Position numbers and translations under genes: made by a program. 64,000 bases of DNA from Ceratopteris richardii. Lineage: Eukaryota > Streptophyta > Polypodiopsida > Polypodiales > Pteridaceae. Below the pieces are notes generated by a model that was not told the origin of the DNA, searched no databases, and saw only the letters and a program-made list of their open reading frames with translations. Below, in pieces: positions 48,820-58,989 of the stretch. Position 1 is the stretch's first letter. Each line of letters opens with the position of its first letter. The DNA lies in contig CM035414.1 of NCBI GenBank assembly GCA_020310875.1, forward strand, positions 194,740,365-194,804,364, in the 5' to 3' direction.

Positions 48820-49075
48820 GGGCATACCGACGCTGCATATACCGACGATCATAGTCGGCGTTGGTATAGCCCTCGGAAAATCTCACTAAGAGATACCGAC
48901 GGTCAAGTGACCGTCGGTATGACCGTTTTAAACAGATCGTCGGTGTGGCCCGTAGCCGTTGGTATATGCGTTGGTATGAGCGTCGGTATAAGCATTGATA
49001 AATTACTGGCAGTTACTGACGCGTATACCGACGTCCATACCGGCGCCTATATGGGCGGCGAATTTTTAAACATAC
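48820..49075 (+). promoter_or_regulatory. CACTA-5 left subterminal motif zone
   Basis: Many copies of TACCGACG and its inverse CGTCGGTA lie in both orientations. They include a perfect 13-bp inverted repeat with a 2-base spacer at 48893-48920 (ATACCGACGGTCA and its complement). In En/Spm-type elements such subterminal motifs are the binding sites of the TNPA protein and also lie upstream of the promoter. The binding role here is inferred. Confidence 0.75.
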
Positions 49076-49398
49076 CGCAAAGGCGAGAGCAAAACTTCAC
49101 ATTTTTTAGTACTTTCGGTCTAGTGTCGAACTTGCGCGCGCGAACCTGCATTGTCTTGTGCACACACACACACGGATCTCTCTCTCTACACACACACACA
49201 CACTCTCTCTCAGCTTAACTCTCACATCTTGGTAAGTGCTACGCGTATTGTTAGCATTTGTGTTTCTCTATGGTTTAGGGTTTCTAATTTCTCTTTTCGT
49301 TGATTTTGCAGAAGTTCGTTGGCGTCGATTGTTTGGAATTGGACGAGAGATGACCTACATTACACTTTGACGACAACGATTCAAAAAGATACATACTT
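49076..49398 (+). other. CACTA-5 leader exons and first intron
   Basis: A leader exon with CA and CT tracts ends at 49231 before GTAAGT. The intron 49232-49311 ends TTTTGCAG. The second leader exon 49312-49398 ends before GTAAGTGATTC. CACTA-3 keeps the same exon order and splice landmarks on the minus strand near 18840-19080. No ATG-initiated protein is evident. Confidence 0.65.
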
Positions 49399-49432
49399 GT
49401 AAGTGATTCTTTTATTCGCTATTGATAGAGAG

Positions 49433-49452
49433 AGAAGGGGAGAGAGAGAGCT

Positions 49453-49541
<89 letters not shown>

Positions 49542-49548
49542 AGAAAGG
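49433..49548. repeat. (GA)n microsatellite
   Basis: Interrupted GA array at the start of the long leader intron. The Arg/Glu open frame is an artefact. Confidence 0.95.
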
Positions 49549-49558
49549 AAGATACACA

Positions 49559-50195
49559 TTAATTTACACATGCATACATACACACATACATGTACACACA
49601 TGCATGCTTACATACACACACCTATACACACATGCATGCTTACATACACACACCTATACACACATGCATGCTTACATACAAACACACATATACACATATG
49701 CATGCATACACACACACATAAATTTACACACATGCATACATACACACACATGCATACATACACACACATGCATACACACATACATACACACACATATATA
49801 CACATATGCATACATACACATAAACACACACATATACACACATACATACACACACGCATATATACACACATGCACGCATACATACACACACATATACCGG
49901 CATGCATGCATACACACATATATACACACATGCATACATACACACATATACACACATGCATGTATACATACACACACATGTATACACATGCATACACATA
50001 CACACACATACACATACATGCATGCATGCATACATACACACACGTACACACACATGCACACACATGCATGCCTACATACACACACATACACATACACACA
50101 CATGTATACACATGTATACATACACACACACATGTACATATGCATACATACACACACATGCATACATACACACATGCATACATACACACATATAA
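49559..50195. repeat. ACACATGCATAC cryptic satellite
   Basis: About 640 bases built from TACA, CACA and TGCA steps. It has no stop codons over hundreds of codons on either strand because of its composition. It lies in the leader intron and is not a gene. Confidence 0.93.
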
Positions 50196-50234
50196 TCCTA
50201 TTTTTATTTTGAAGTTTTTGTTTTACATCAATAT

Positions 50235-50375
50235 ATAAAAATAGGATTAGGGTTTTAGGGTTAAATATTTAAGATAAGGGTTTTAGGGTTTTAAATAGGA
50301 TTAGGGTTTTAGGGTTAAATATTTAAGATTAGGGTTTTAGGGTTCTAGGTCTAGATATTTAAGATTAAGGTTTTA
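50235..50375 (+). repeat. telomere-like TTTTAGGG cluster in CACTA-5 intron
   Basis: Repeated AGGGTTTTAGGGTT motifs spaced by AAATATTTAAGAT. Similar clusters recur through 50530, 50660, 50850, 50970, 51670 and 51800, and in CACTA-2. They are degenerate and interspersed, unlike a true telomere. Confidence 0.85.
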
Positions 50376-50380
50376 GGGTT

Positions 50381-51000
50381 TAGTATTTCAGATTTAAGTC
50401 TAAGTCTTTCTGATTAGGGTTTTAGGATTTTAATACGTACATAACATATATACACAAGCACACATATACATATAATACATACATACATGTAGATACACAT
50501 GCATACAAAACTATACATATTTTAGATTTAAATCTTTAAGATTAGGGTTTTAGGGTTATAACACCTACATAAGATATATGCACACATACACATGCACATG
50601 TAATCCATATATACATGTATATACACATGTATACAGAAATATACATATTTTAGGTCTACATATTAAAGATTAGGGTTTTAGGGTTTAGTATTTCAGATTT
50701 AAGTCTAAGTCTTTCTGATTAGGGTTTTTGGATTTTAATACGTAGATTACATATATATACAAACACACATATACATATAATACATAGATACATGTAGATA
50801 CACATGCATACAAAAATATACATATTTTAGATTCAAATCTTTAAGATTAGGGTTTTAGGTTTATAACACCTACATAAGATATATGCACACATACACATGC
50901 ACATGTAATACATATATACATGTATATACACATGTATACAGAAATATACATATTTTAGGTCTACATATTTAAGATTAGGGTTTTAGGGTTTAGTATTTCA
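50381..51000 (+). repeat. 305-bp tandem satellite
   Basis: TAGTATTTCA recurs at 50381, 50686 and 50991, exactly 305 bases apart. Two full units and the start of a third are present. Each unit holds a telomere-like block, a CA/TA block and ATACATGTATATACACATG-like sequence. Confidence 0.92.
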
Positions 51001-51054
51001 TATCTAGAATTTTAATATTAGGGTTTTAACCAAATATATATAATTAAATATATA

Positions 51055-51540
51055 AAATTAAATATATAAAAATAGGATTACGTAAGGAAAAAAATCTGAA
51101 TATATAAATAGATATATACATAAAATAAGATAATTATATACATAAATAAATATAAAAAGAACTAGTGTTTTAAATAATTTAATTAAATATTTATAATTAA
51201 ATATATAAAATTATATATATAAAAATAGGATTACGTAAGGAAAAAAAATCTGAATATAAAAATAGATATATATATATATAAAATAAGATAATTATATACA
51301 TAAATAAATATAAAAAGAACTAGTGTTTTAAATAATTTAAATAAATATTTATAATTAAATATATAAAATTAAATATATAAAAATAGGATTACGTAAGAAA
51401 CAAAATCTGAATATATAAATAGTTATATATATAAAATAAGATAATTATATACATAAATAAATATAAAAAGAACTAGTGTTTTAAATTATTTAATTAAATA
51501 TATATAATTAAATATATTTAAGTAAAGAAAAAATTTGAAT
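51055..51540 (+). repeat. ~155-bp AT-rich tandem satellite
   Basis: The core AGATAATTATATACATAAAT followed by AAAAAGAACTAGTGTTTTAA recurs near 51127, 51286 and 51438. CACTA-2 has four diverged units of the same core with expanded TA tracts between them. Confidence 0.9.
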
Positions 51541-51976
51541 ATATAAATAGATATATAAATACACAAACACACATACTTATATACCTATCTATATTCGCAT
51601 ATATATACATATACACATATATATACACATGCATACATATATATGCATGTTTTAGTTCTAGGTCATTTGGATTAGGGTTTTAGGGTTTTAACACGTACAT
51701 AACATATATACACACATACACATACACATATAATACATATATACATGTATATACACATGTGTATAGAAATATACATAATTTAGGTCTAGATCTTTAAAAT
51801 TAGGGTTTTAGGGTTTAGGCATACATATAACTTAATTAAGAGGATAGCTATATAGATTAGGGTCTTAAAACTAGGATTTTAAGTTTTTTTAGGTATTTAA
51901 GTATTTAGGTCTTTAAGAGTTAGATTTTTAGGTTTAATAAAAAAAGAAATGTTCTAAAATGTCCATATTGTAGCAG
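51541..51976 (+). other. end of CACTA-5 leader intron
   Basis: AT-rich sequence with further telomere-like motifs near 51670-51690 and 51800-51820. It ends in the 3' splice site ATTGTAGCAG, directly followed by the transposase ATG. The matching end in CACTA-2 supports this splice site. Confidence 0.7.
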
Positions 51977-54900
51977 ATGGCTTCTTTGGATCTTGAAGAG
52001 AGAATGGCATGTACTTGCACACAGTGCAAGTATCAAATTTATCGGAAACGACGGATTTGTACTGCACATGTTAAAGAGTATGGATCCTTTGATAGGAGTC
52101 GACTGGAAAACCTATGCTATCATTGGCATGGTCCCCCAGGTGAGCACATGGATCCAAACGACATTGCATTGGTAACATCTCGTGGACAAAAGAGAGCAAA
52201 AAAGCACTTAGACGTAGAAGCAAGCACTAATAATATTACACAGAATGAACTTATGGAAGAGATGCTTGAAGCATTTTATGAGATGGACGAAGATCATGAT
52301 GGTGAAGACGGTGTCGACGAGAGTTTCATGGACACAACAGAAATTCCACGATCACAAGTTGATGAAGAACATGAAAACATGCGAAGATTAGCTCGTTTAC
52401 CACTTTACAATGGAGCAAAGATATCTGTACTACGTGCTTCACTCGCGATGCTCAATCTGCAATCCATGTATGGATGGTCAGATAGTAGTGTCACTGAATT
52501 ATTCAGGTAAGTGGAGAACAAATTGGCTTTCATTGTTGTATCACAATAACTTCATTTACTAATATCATTTTAATTGCTTATTGTAGGCTTCTTAAAGATC
52601 AAATTTTGCCAGAGGGCAATGACATGCCTCCAACACATGGAGATGCGAAAAAACTTTTACAGTCCATTGGAATGGATTATACGAAAATTCATGCTTGTCC
52701 GAATGATTGCATTCTCTTTCGAAATGAGTATGAGCATCTCCACGTATGTCCAAAGTGTGGAGAAAATAGATTTAGAGAAGACGTTATAGGTGAAGCAATC
52801 CCCGCAAAGGTTCTTCGTCACTTTCCTATCATTCCACGAATTAAGAACATGTTTAGATGCAAATCTATAGCTGAGTTAATGTCATGGCATACAAAGAGCA
52901 GGTCTACAGATAATGTAATGCGAGTGCCAGCTGACTCTGATGCTTGGAAGCACATAGATAGTAACTGGCTAGAGTTTGCTAGTGAGCCTCGGTCCATACG
53001 TCTAGGCCTAGCTAGGGATGGAGTGAATCCATTTGGATTACGCAATTCTTCATGGAGCACATGGACTGTATGTTTGGTCAATTATAATATCCCACCATGG
53101 TTGGCCACAAAGAAAGGTCATTTATTATTAGCTCTTATTGTACCAGGTAAGTATAAGGTAAAAAACATGGATGTATATCTTGCACCACTTGTAGAAGAAC
53201 TGCGCATTTTATGGGATGGGATCACTATGCGTGACATGTCTCAACCTATAAGAAGACGAGACGTGCGAGTGCAAGGCATACTTATGTGGACAATGCATGA
53301 TTGGCCTGGTTATGGTGAATGTTCAGGTTTATCGATCTCGGGTTACCATGCTTGTCCTTTATGCGGACCAGACTCGAAGCACGCTATTCCAAAGCACTAC
53401 GTAAAACTGTCTATGAAGGACATCATAGATATTTGCCTCATGGGCATGTTTTATGTGAAGGACAAATTGGTCGACAAGCATAACACCAAATGAAAGCTAG
53501 CGATTGGAAATAATTGTGGGATTCAGAAAATCCAGTTGCTGGCATGAAACGGTTGTCCATTTTTCATGAACTCCCTTATTGGAGTGAACTGGTGATCAAT
53601 CATTTGGTAGACCCGATGCATATTTTCAAGAATGTGGGAGAGATGCTTTGGAAAACTTTGATCGGAAAGAAAGAAATCAAAGCACAAAGGGACGACCTAG
53701 AAGAGCGAGGTCGTACGCGAGAGTTGTGGACAATTACTAAGCCCAACGGAACAGTATCGTTACCAAGAGCTCCTTGGGTGCTTCACAGGATGGAAGAGCA
53801 ACAAGTGAAGAAAACAATTTCAGAGTTTCGTACATCTACTGGATGCATGAGATGTCTAAAGACTGCTTTCACACGAAACGAAGATCTTGCAGGACTCAAG
53901 TCTCATGATTGGCACAATTTTTTACAGTTTGTGCTCCCTGTAGCCCTAAAAGATTGTCTATCAGAGGATGTACGAAAAACCATTTATAAAATTAGTTCTT
54001 TAGTACAGTGGATATCTTCTAAAGAGATAAATAGAGGTAGCATAGAGAGTGCGAAACTCAATGCTATCGAGGTTGTTTGTATGGTAGAGAAATACTTTCC
54101 CACAAGTATTCTCACTATTCAACTTCATATATTGGTTCATGTAGTAAATGAAGTTGCAATAGCAGGAACTGTCCATAGTCGATGGATGTTCTTCTTAGAG
54201 CGCTTTATAAAGACATTAAAAGGGTTTGTTCGACAGAGAGCACGTCCAGAGGGTAGCATGGCAGAGGGATGGCTTGTACAAGAATCTCTTGTATTCATTA
54301 CTGAGTTTCTACGTATATCGGATCCCGAAATGCCTTGCTTATGGAGCGATGATGAAGATGTTCGTCTCGTAGGCGATGAACCACAAGGTAAAGGATTGCA
54401 AAGAAAAATGGATGCATCTTTCAGAGAGAAGGCAGTGAAGTTTTGCATAGTTAACTCTGAGCCTATGCAAAAGTGGTTAGAAAGGTATGAACTTGCTAAG
54501 GAAACTAACGCAAAGGAAAGAGCTCAGTTTCGAAGAAATCGTTCTACTCGATTTTCGCCTCTTCGAGAAAATCTTCGACCTCTCCCACCTTTTCCAACGA
54601 GCAGATGGCTAGATGCAGCAATTTCATAAGCAAAGGCAGCGGGTGAAGATATCTCTGAAGAAGAAGAAGAACTCGCAAAAGGATGTGATTGGGAGTATAT
54701 CAAATACGGTGCAGTATGGTCTCATGGACGACACTTTCGAATCGCACGAATCGATCGAAACCGGTCTACTTTTGATAGTGGAGTGATGGTGAATTTTTTG
54801 CAAAAAAGTAGAGCGAGTGCAAGAGATGATAATGCTCTAGAAGGCGAGTTAGATTATTGTGGTGTGATTCAAGACATCTTGAAACTATCTTTCAGAAAGT

Positions 54901-55358
54901 TTGATTACTTTGTTTTTGACGTGAAATGGTTCAAAGTAGTCACCTCTGGAAGAAACGCAACAGTGAGACGAGATAAGAGCGGTTTGCTTCAAGTCTACTC
55001 CACAAGATTATGGACAGATGAAAGGGATACATTTGTACTTCCCGAACATTGTGAGCAAGTTGTTTTTATACCAGATTCAAAAGACCCAGAGTGGCTATTT
55101 GTTTTACAAGTCGCTCCACGTAGTAGACAAATTTTTGAAAATGCAGATGTAGAAGAAAGTCCATCTCTAGTGGACTCAGAGATTCATTCGATTGTTGAGA
55201 GGAAGAGATCATTGTTCCAGAAGAAGAGGTCATTGAAGAAGAGGTAGATGATGATCAGGAGGAAACAAGCATAGCAAGCTATTTAGAAGCAATCAATTTA
55301 GAGATAGATATTCTCGGTGCATCGGATCTTCAAGAGGATGCTAGAATAGAGGACTTTT
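51977..55358 (+). pseudogene. CACTA-5 transposase (tnp2, DUF4218, DUF4216)
   Basis: Exon 1 (51977-52506) starts MASLDLEERMACTCTQCKYQ and holds the transposase-associated domain. The intron 52507-52586 runs GTAAGTGG to TTATTGTAG. Exon 2 begins LLKDQILPEGNDMPPTHGDA, then KIHACPNDCILFRNEYEHL, CPKCGENRF, GVNPFGLRNSSWSTWTVCL and HDWPGYGECSGLSISGYHAC (tnp2). LVDPMHIFKNVGEMLWKTL follows, then DUF4218 (LPVALKDCLSEDVRKTIYKI; HSRWMFFLERFIKTLKGFVR) and DUF4216 (FDYFVFDVKWFKVV, ERDTFVLPEHCEQVVFIPDS). Lesions: a frameshift or TGA near 53491, TAA at 53511-53513, TAA at 54627-54629, and a frameshift near 55200 before an acidic tail ending in TGA at 55356-55358. Confidence 0.93.
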
Positions 55359-55465
55359 GAATAAAAGACTTGTACGTACTAATTTTTGGTTTTTTTTTTG
55401 TTTATTCCCTATATTATTTTTCTTATCGCATGCTAATTATTTGAGTTCTTTTATTACAGAGCACG

Positions 55466-56326
55466 ATGGGAGATAGTCCTCCAGTCACTCCACAGTAAAT
55501 GACAGAGGAGCAGTTTTTGGAGTTCATCTCTCAGGTTCCTCCTGCGTATATGGCCGCTGCATCACAGTATTGGATCGCTCGTGGTAGCACTCCTCCCGGC
55601 CTCACTCCTGGCGGCCTTACTCTTGCCGGCCTCACTCCCACTGGCCTCACTCCCGCCGGTGTCACTCCCGCCGGTGTCACTCCTGCCGGTGTCACTCCTG
55701 AGGGTGGTGCTACTCCCGTAGGAGGTATGTCTCCTAGCTTTGTGACTCCACCACGACGATCTTTGCAACCATCTCCTAGTGAATCTACTAGTAGACATGT
55801 GCGTTCGACACCTCAGCGCGATACAGGGTCTGGCCCGTCTCGTAGATCGAGGTCATGCTCTAGAGCAGGAGGTTCTAGGAGTGGATTTACCGCACGTGAG
55901 GTCATGTCGCATTGACGATCCGAGGCTCCTGATGCATTCAGAGAAGGCTTACCAAAGCGTGTGTGGTTAGATGCTGAGGAGTGGGACATGATTCGTGATG
56001 AGCAGCAGCAGACTCCTGATCGATATCGCCAGCAACGAAATGCCACAGCCACACGTCTAGACACGATTGGACCGTCACATTTGGGCAGCGGCGGATATGA
56101 TACGATGCGTCATGAGTTTGTAAATACCATTTCATTTATAGAATTTATTTGTGTTAGATTTCTCATATATATTTCTCTAATCTTTTTATATTTGTTTCAG
56201 GAGCTGGCAATGGGTCGTCCTCCAACACGATCGGAGGAGTCTTATGGATATAGTCATGGGTTGTCTGCACTATTGCAGAACTTGGAGGGATGCAGTGCGG
56301 TAGTTTCATGGGAGTGTTTGCGATGA
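55466..56326 (+). pseudogene. CACTA-5 second ORF (TNPA-like) with LTPAG repeats
   Basis: The candidate start is ATG 55466, right after a 3' splice site TTATTACAG. A TAA at 55496-55498 is followed by an in-frame ATG at 55499. MTEEQFLEFISQVPPAYMAA leads into seven five-residue repeats of the L/V-T-P-A-G kind (about 55590-55705), then a Ser/Arg-rich region. A TGA at 55913-55915 interrupts the frame, which stays open after it (DAEEWDMIRDEQQQTPDRYR, then SHLGSGGYDTMRHEF) to 56119. The intron 56120-56200 leads to a last exon (ELAMGRPPTRSEESYGYSHG) ending with TGA at 56324-56326. The DNA-binding role is assumed from the En/Spm gene pair. Confidence 0.8.
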
Positions 56327-56329
56327 GGT

Positions 56330-56690
56330 ATTTAATTTATAAACTTGGTTTTTACTTGTTTGTAATTTTCATGTGAATTTATCTCATTCCATTATTTTTC
56401 TTTGTTGTAGGACTGTTGATATGGAATGTTCTTTGCATGTGTATGGCAGTGGAAGACCAATATTTTGTATTTGATTTCCATATGGCAATACATTGTTTTG
56501 CCACATTTTGTAAAAGCGTCATAGATGACAGTGGTTTGCCACACTCTTGTACATGCTTCATTATTGAAATATATAACTTCTTTTGTACATGGTTCATTGT
56601 TCATTCTGATTATCGATCTCTTTTGTGTACAATAATACTCTGTTTCATGAAATCATATTTCGGTTGTCATTAGAGTACACATCACATGTA
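56330..56690 (+). other. CACTA-5 3' untranslated region
   Basis: AT-rich sequence after the ORF2 stop with another possible 3' splice site (TTTGTTGTAG, about 56410). Short frames occur but none is recognised. Probably the 3' part of the transcript. Confidence 0.5.
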
Positions 56691-56695
56691 CTCGG

Positions 56696-56785
56696 TTTTT
56701 TTTGGGCAGAGTGTATTGTCTTTTGTTCAGCAACATCATGGTAATGTTGCTGTAGCAAAAGACAAAACATTCTGCCCAAAAAAAA
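56696..56785 (+). repeat. long inverted repeat (hairpin) near the CACTA-5 3' end
   Basis: The arm 56696-56736 (TTTTTTTTGGGCAGAGTG to CAGCAACAT) pairs with 56744-56785 (ATGTTGCTG to CTGCCCAAAAAAAA) around a 7-base loop. About 41 base pairs form, with a few mismatches and one bulge. It lies between ORF2 and the subterminal zone. It could be a foldback insertion, a transcript-end structure or a small-RNA source. Confidence 0.9.
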
Positions 56786-56794
56786 TTTTGCAGG

Positions 56795-57072
56795 TATGGT
56801 CGTCGGTATTAGCAACGGTACTCCCAGTAGTGTCATCGGAATAACCATCGGTACATCTAGGAGGCGTTGCAGCAGAAACCGGTTACCGACGTGTATACTG
56901 ACGTTTATACCGACGCATATACCGACGCATATACCGATGCTTTTACCGACGTCTAGACCGATGCCTATACCGACTCGTTGGTACCGACGCGGAGACCGAC
57001 CTTTACACCGGCGTCACGGCAAATAAAGCCGCGTTCATTTTCCTCGGTAAAAACCTCGGTATACCATCGATC
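56795..57072 (+). promoter_or_regulatory. CACTA-5 right subterminal motif zone
   Basis: At least eight ATACCGACG-type motifs run mainly in one orientation, then CGGTAAAAACCTCGGTAT close to the end. They mirror the motif zone at the left end and the CACTA-1 stub. Likely transposase accessory-protein binding sites by analogy with En/Spm. Confidence 0.75.
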
Positions 57073-57085
57073 TGTTGTAGTTCCT
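57073..57085 (+). repeat. CACTA-5 right terminal inverted repeat and target duplication
   Basis: TGTTGTAGTT (57073-57082), whose last base departs from the canonical G, then CCT (57083-57085), the target duplication. Copy B sequence resumes as CCTACCATAAAGGG, matching CCTACCAGAGGG in copy A. Confidence 0.92.
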
Positions 57086-57109
57086 ACCATAAAGGGAACA
57101 ACCAACTGG

Positions 57110-58560
57110 TTGATCATCTTGTTTAATCGTATTGAGAAGGAATCATAACACATCGTCCACCAATTATATAATGGAAACCACCCAAAAACCCATCTTCCCT
57201 ATATCCTTTGTGTTTTGTACATCGATGAGTTCCCTATTACTACCCCCATTATACTGAACCCCCTTCGTTTTGGCGAAAGTGCATCCCCCATCGAAGGAGA
57301 AGAAGATGAAAGCCTCAACCTAATCCTGTGTCGATCTTGCCATTTCTAGGTCATTGTCACCTCCTCTTCCTTGAGCATTGACCAAGTCAATCAAAATCAA
57401 ATGGTTTACCCTCCTTTGCCTCCACCTTTTCCTCTGATGAACAATGAAGTCTCTTCATCTTCTTAAGTCCAACCTTCCCCTCCCCCTTCCTCCCTGTCGA
57501 AGGATACCCATATTTAGGATGCAACCCCTCCTTCCCTACCACCCTCGTCAATCAAGGAATCTTATAAATCCACTTTTCCTTCTCCAAAACCTATGAATAA
57601 GGTTGGAAAACCTTCTCCCAACCATACTCTTGCTAACCCATCTCCTCCCTTTTCACCCTCTTATTCACCACCAGGTACACCCCCAAGTGTCAGTTCGTCT
57701 TAGACTTCCTAGCCCGCTTCTCCATGGAATTTTGCACCTTTGACTCTCAACGAGGGCCAAGATTTTTAGAAGATTTTGTCCCTACCCGTGACCAACGAAC
57801 AATTTTGGCAATTTGGAGTCAATGGTAAATGTGGCTTGCACGAGTTATGTAGACTCAACACCTACCTACTGCATATGCAAGATCTGAGTACCCCTAATAT
57901 GGAAGATTATTAATAGATCACCGAGCATTTGAGACAACACTACATTTGGCTACAGATCCTCAACTACAAAATTCAAGTAGACCTCGAGCATCAAACTTTC
58001 ACCAACCAACAACTCGATGATGTTGTATATCAAGAATAGAAGTAGACATAGTTCTTAAAGGTAGTTTTTCAAAAAGCAAAGCATGAGGCCGAGAAGTGCA
58101 GGAAGCAGGTCTCTAACTTACAAGATGCCAACTCCCATCACCTGTTGCACATCCAAGAATTGGAAAAGGAAATAATTGTGCAGCCTATAGCCATTAAGGA
58201 GATGATGTTTGAGCTCTAATAATTAGGAGCTAGTGGAGCAAACAACAACAACATTGAAGGAGACAAAATAGCAATTGTATGCTAGGAAAACTCATCAAGA
58301 ACAATAGAACTAGTGACTCAACAATAGGTGTCAGTACTATAGAAGCCAATGGCTGAATAAAAGCTAGTAAAGGAGAAGGCTATCCTGAATGCCTGGGTGG
58401 AAGTTGAAGCCAGGAGCATCTAGCCAAATAGGAATTATATTTACAAGAAGATTTTGGTCTGCGGCTTGCTAAAGTGTAGAGTCATTCAATTATGAATGAA
58501 GCCGCCACTTTCAGTCAACAACTAGATGGTTCTATCACTATCCAACTAGAAAAAGTGCAA
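57110..58560 (+). pseudogene. copy B: extra coding relic downstream of integrase
   Basis: It continues the relic whose left part lies at about 48640-48800. It is better preserved than in copy A. A proline-rich head (YPPLPPPFP, PPFSPSYSPPGTPPSVSSS) is followed by a conserved block (PVTNEQFWQFGVNGKCGLHE, LCRLNTYLLHMQDLSTPN) and a heptad-like region (AKHEAEKCRKQVSNLQDANS, HLLHIQELEKEI). Stops interrupt every frame. Function and family unknown. The CACTA insertion has split it. Confidence 0.6.
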
Positions 58561-58849
58561 AAACTTTTGAATATACTTAGCAAGAAAACTTAGCACAATT
58601 TTTTTTCCAAAGCCTGTGAGTCCTTCCAAGTAGAACTCTTCAGTCCTTCTGAGGATGAGCAGGAGGAAGACAAATAAGATCTATAATTATATCTTTTTGG
58701 GTTTAGGTCCTTTGGGTATGCCAGTGGTAGCCATCGTCAGACACCTTTGTAATAAGAATACCCCTAAAACATCTCGCCCAAGAGGTAGACACCAGAATGT
58801 AACCTTTTAATATGAATTAATGATGTTCTCTCTTGTGTGCATAGAGGAG

Positions 58850-58893
58850 GAAGTAAGAAAGATAGAGGAGGAAGTAAGAAAGATAGGTAGAGG
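58850..58893 (+). repeat. 22-bp tandem repeat
   Basis: ATAGAGGAGGAAGTAAGAAAG occurs twice in a row, a private expansion not seen in copy A. Confidence 0.9.
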
Positions 58894-58989
58894 ACCTATC
58901 CAACTGTCTGTGTTCTGTCGCACTGAGAAGATCACTTCCAGATACTACTATGTATTGAAGTATTTAAAGTTATTTTGTACTATCTGATG

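Larger units (their letters stand above)
48804..57082 (+). mobile_element. CACTA-5, structurally complete CACTA (En/Spm) element
   Basis: 8279 bases bounded by TACTACAACA and TGTTGTAGTT and flanked by the 3-bp duplication CCT. From left to right it holds a subterminal motif zone, two short leader exons, a 2.6-kb repeat-filled leader intron, a two-exon transposase gene, a second spliced ORF, a hairpin and a 3' subterminal zone. Relatives at 2326 and 19493 keep the canonical CACTACAACA end, so here the outermost base has changed at both ends. Both genes carry stops or frameshifts. Confidence 0.95.

Noticed and set aside
49403..50238. Open frames of up to 269 codons (plus) and 193 codons (minus).
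   Set aside because: They cross GA and ACACATGCATAC repeats inside the CACTA leader intron. Length comes from composition and not from coding.
50230..50400. Possible chromosome end or telomere array.
   Set aside because: Motifs are degenerate, interspersed with other sequence, inside a transposon intron, and repeated in a second CACTA copy.
48804..57082. CACTA-5 as an active autonomous element.
   Set aside because: The transposase has at least two stops and two frameshifts, ORF2 has two in-frame stops, and the terminal bases differ from the canonical ends.
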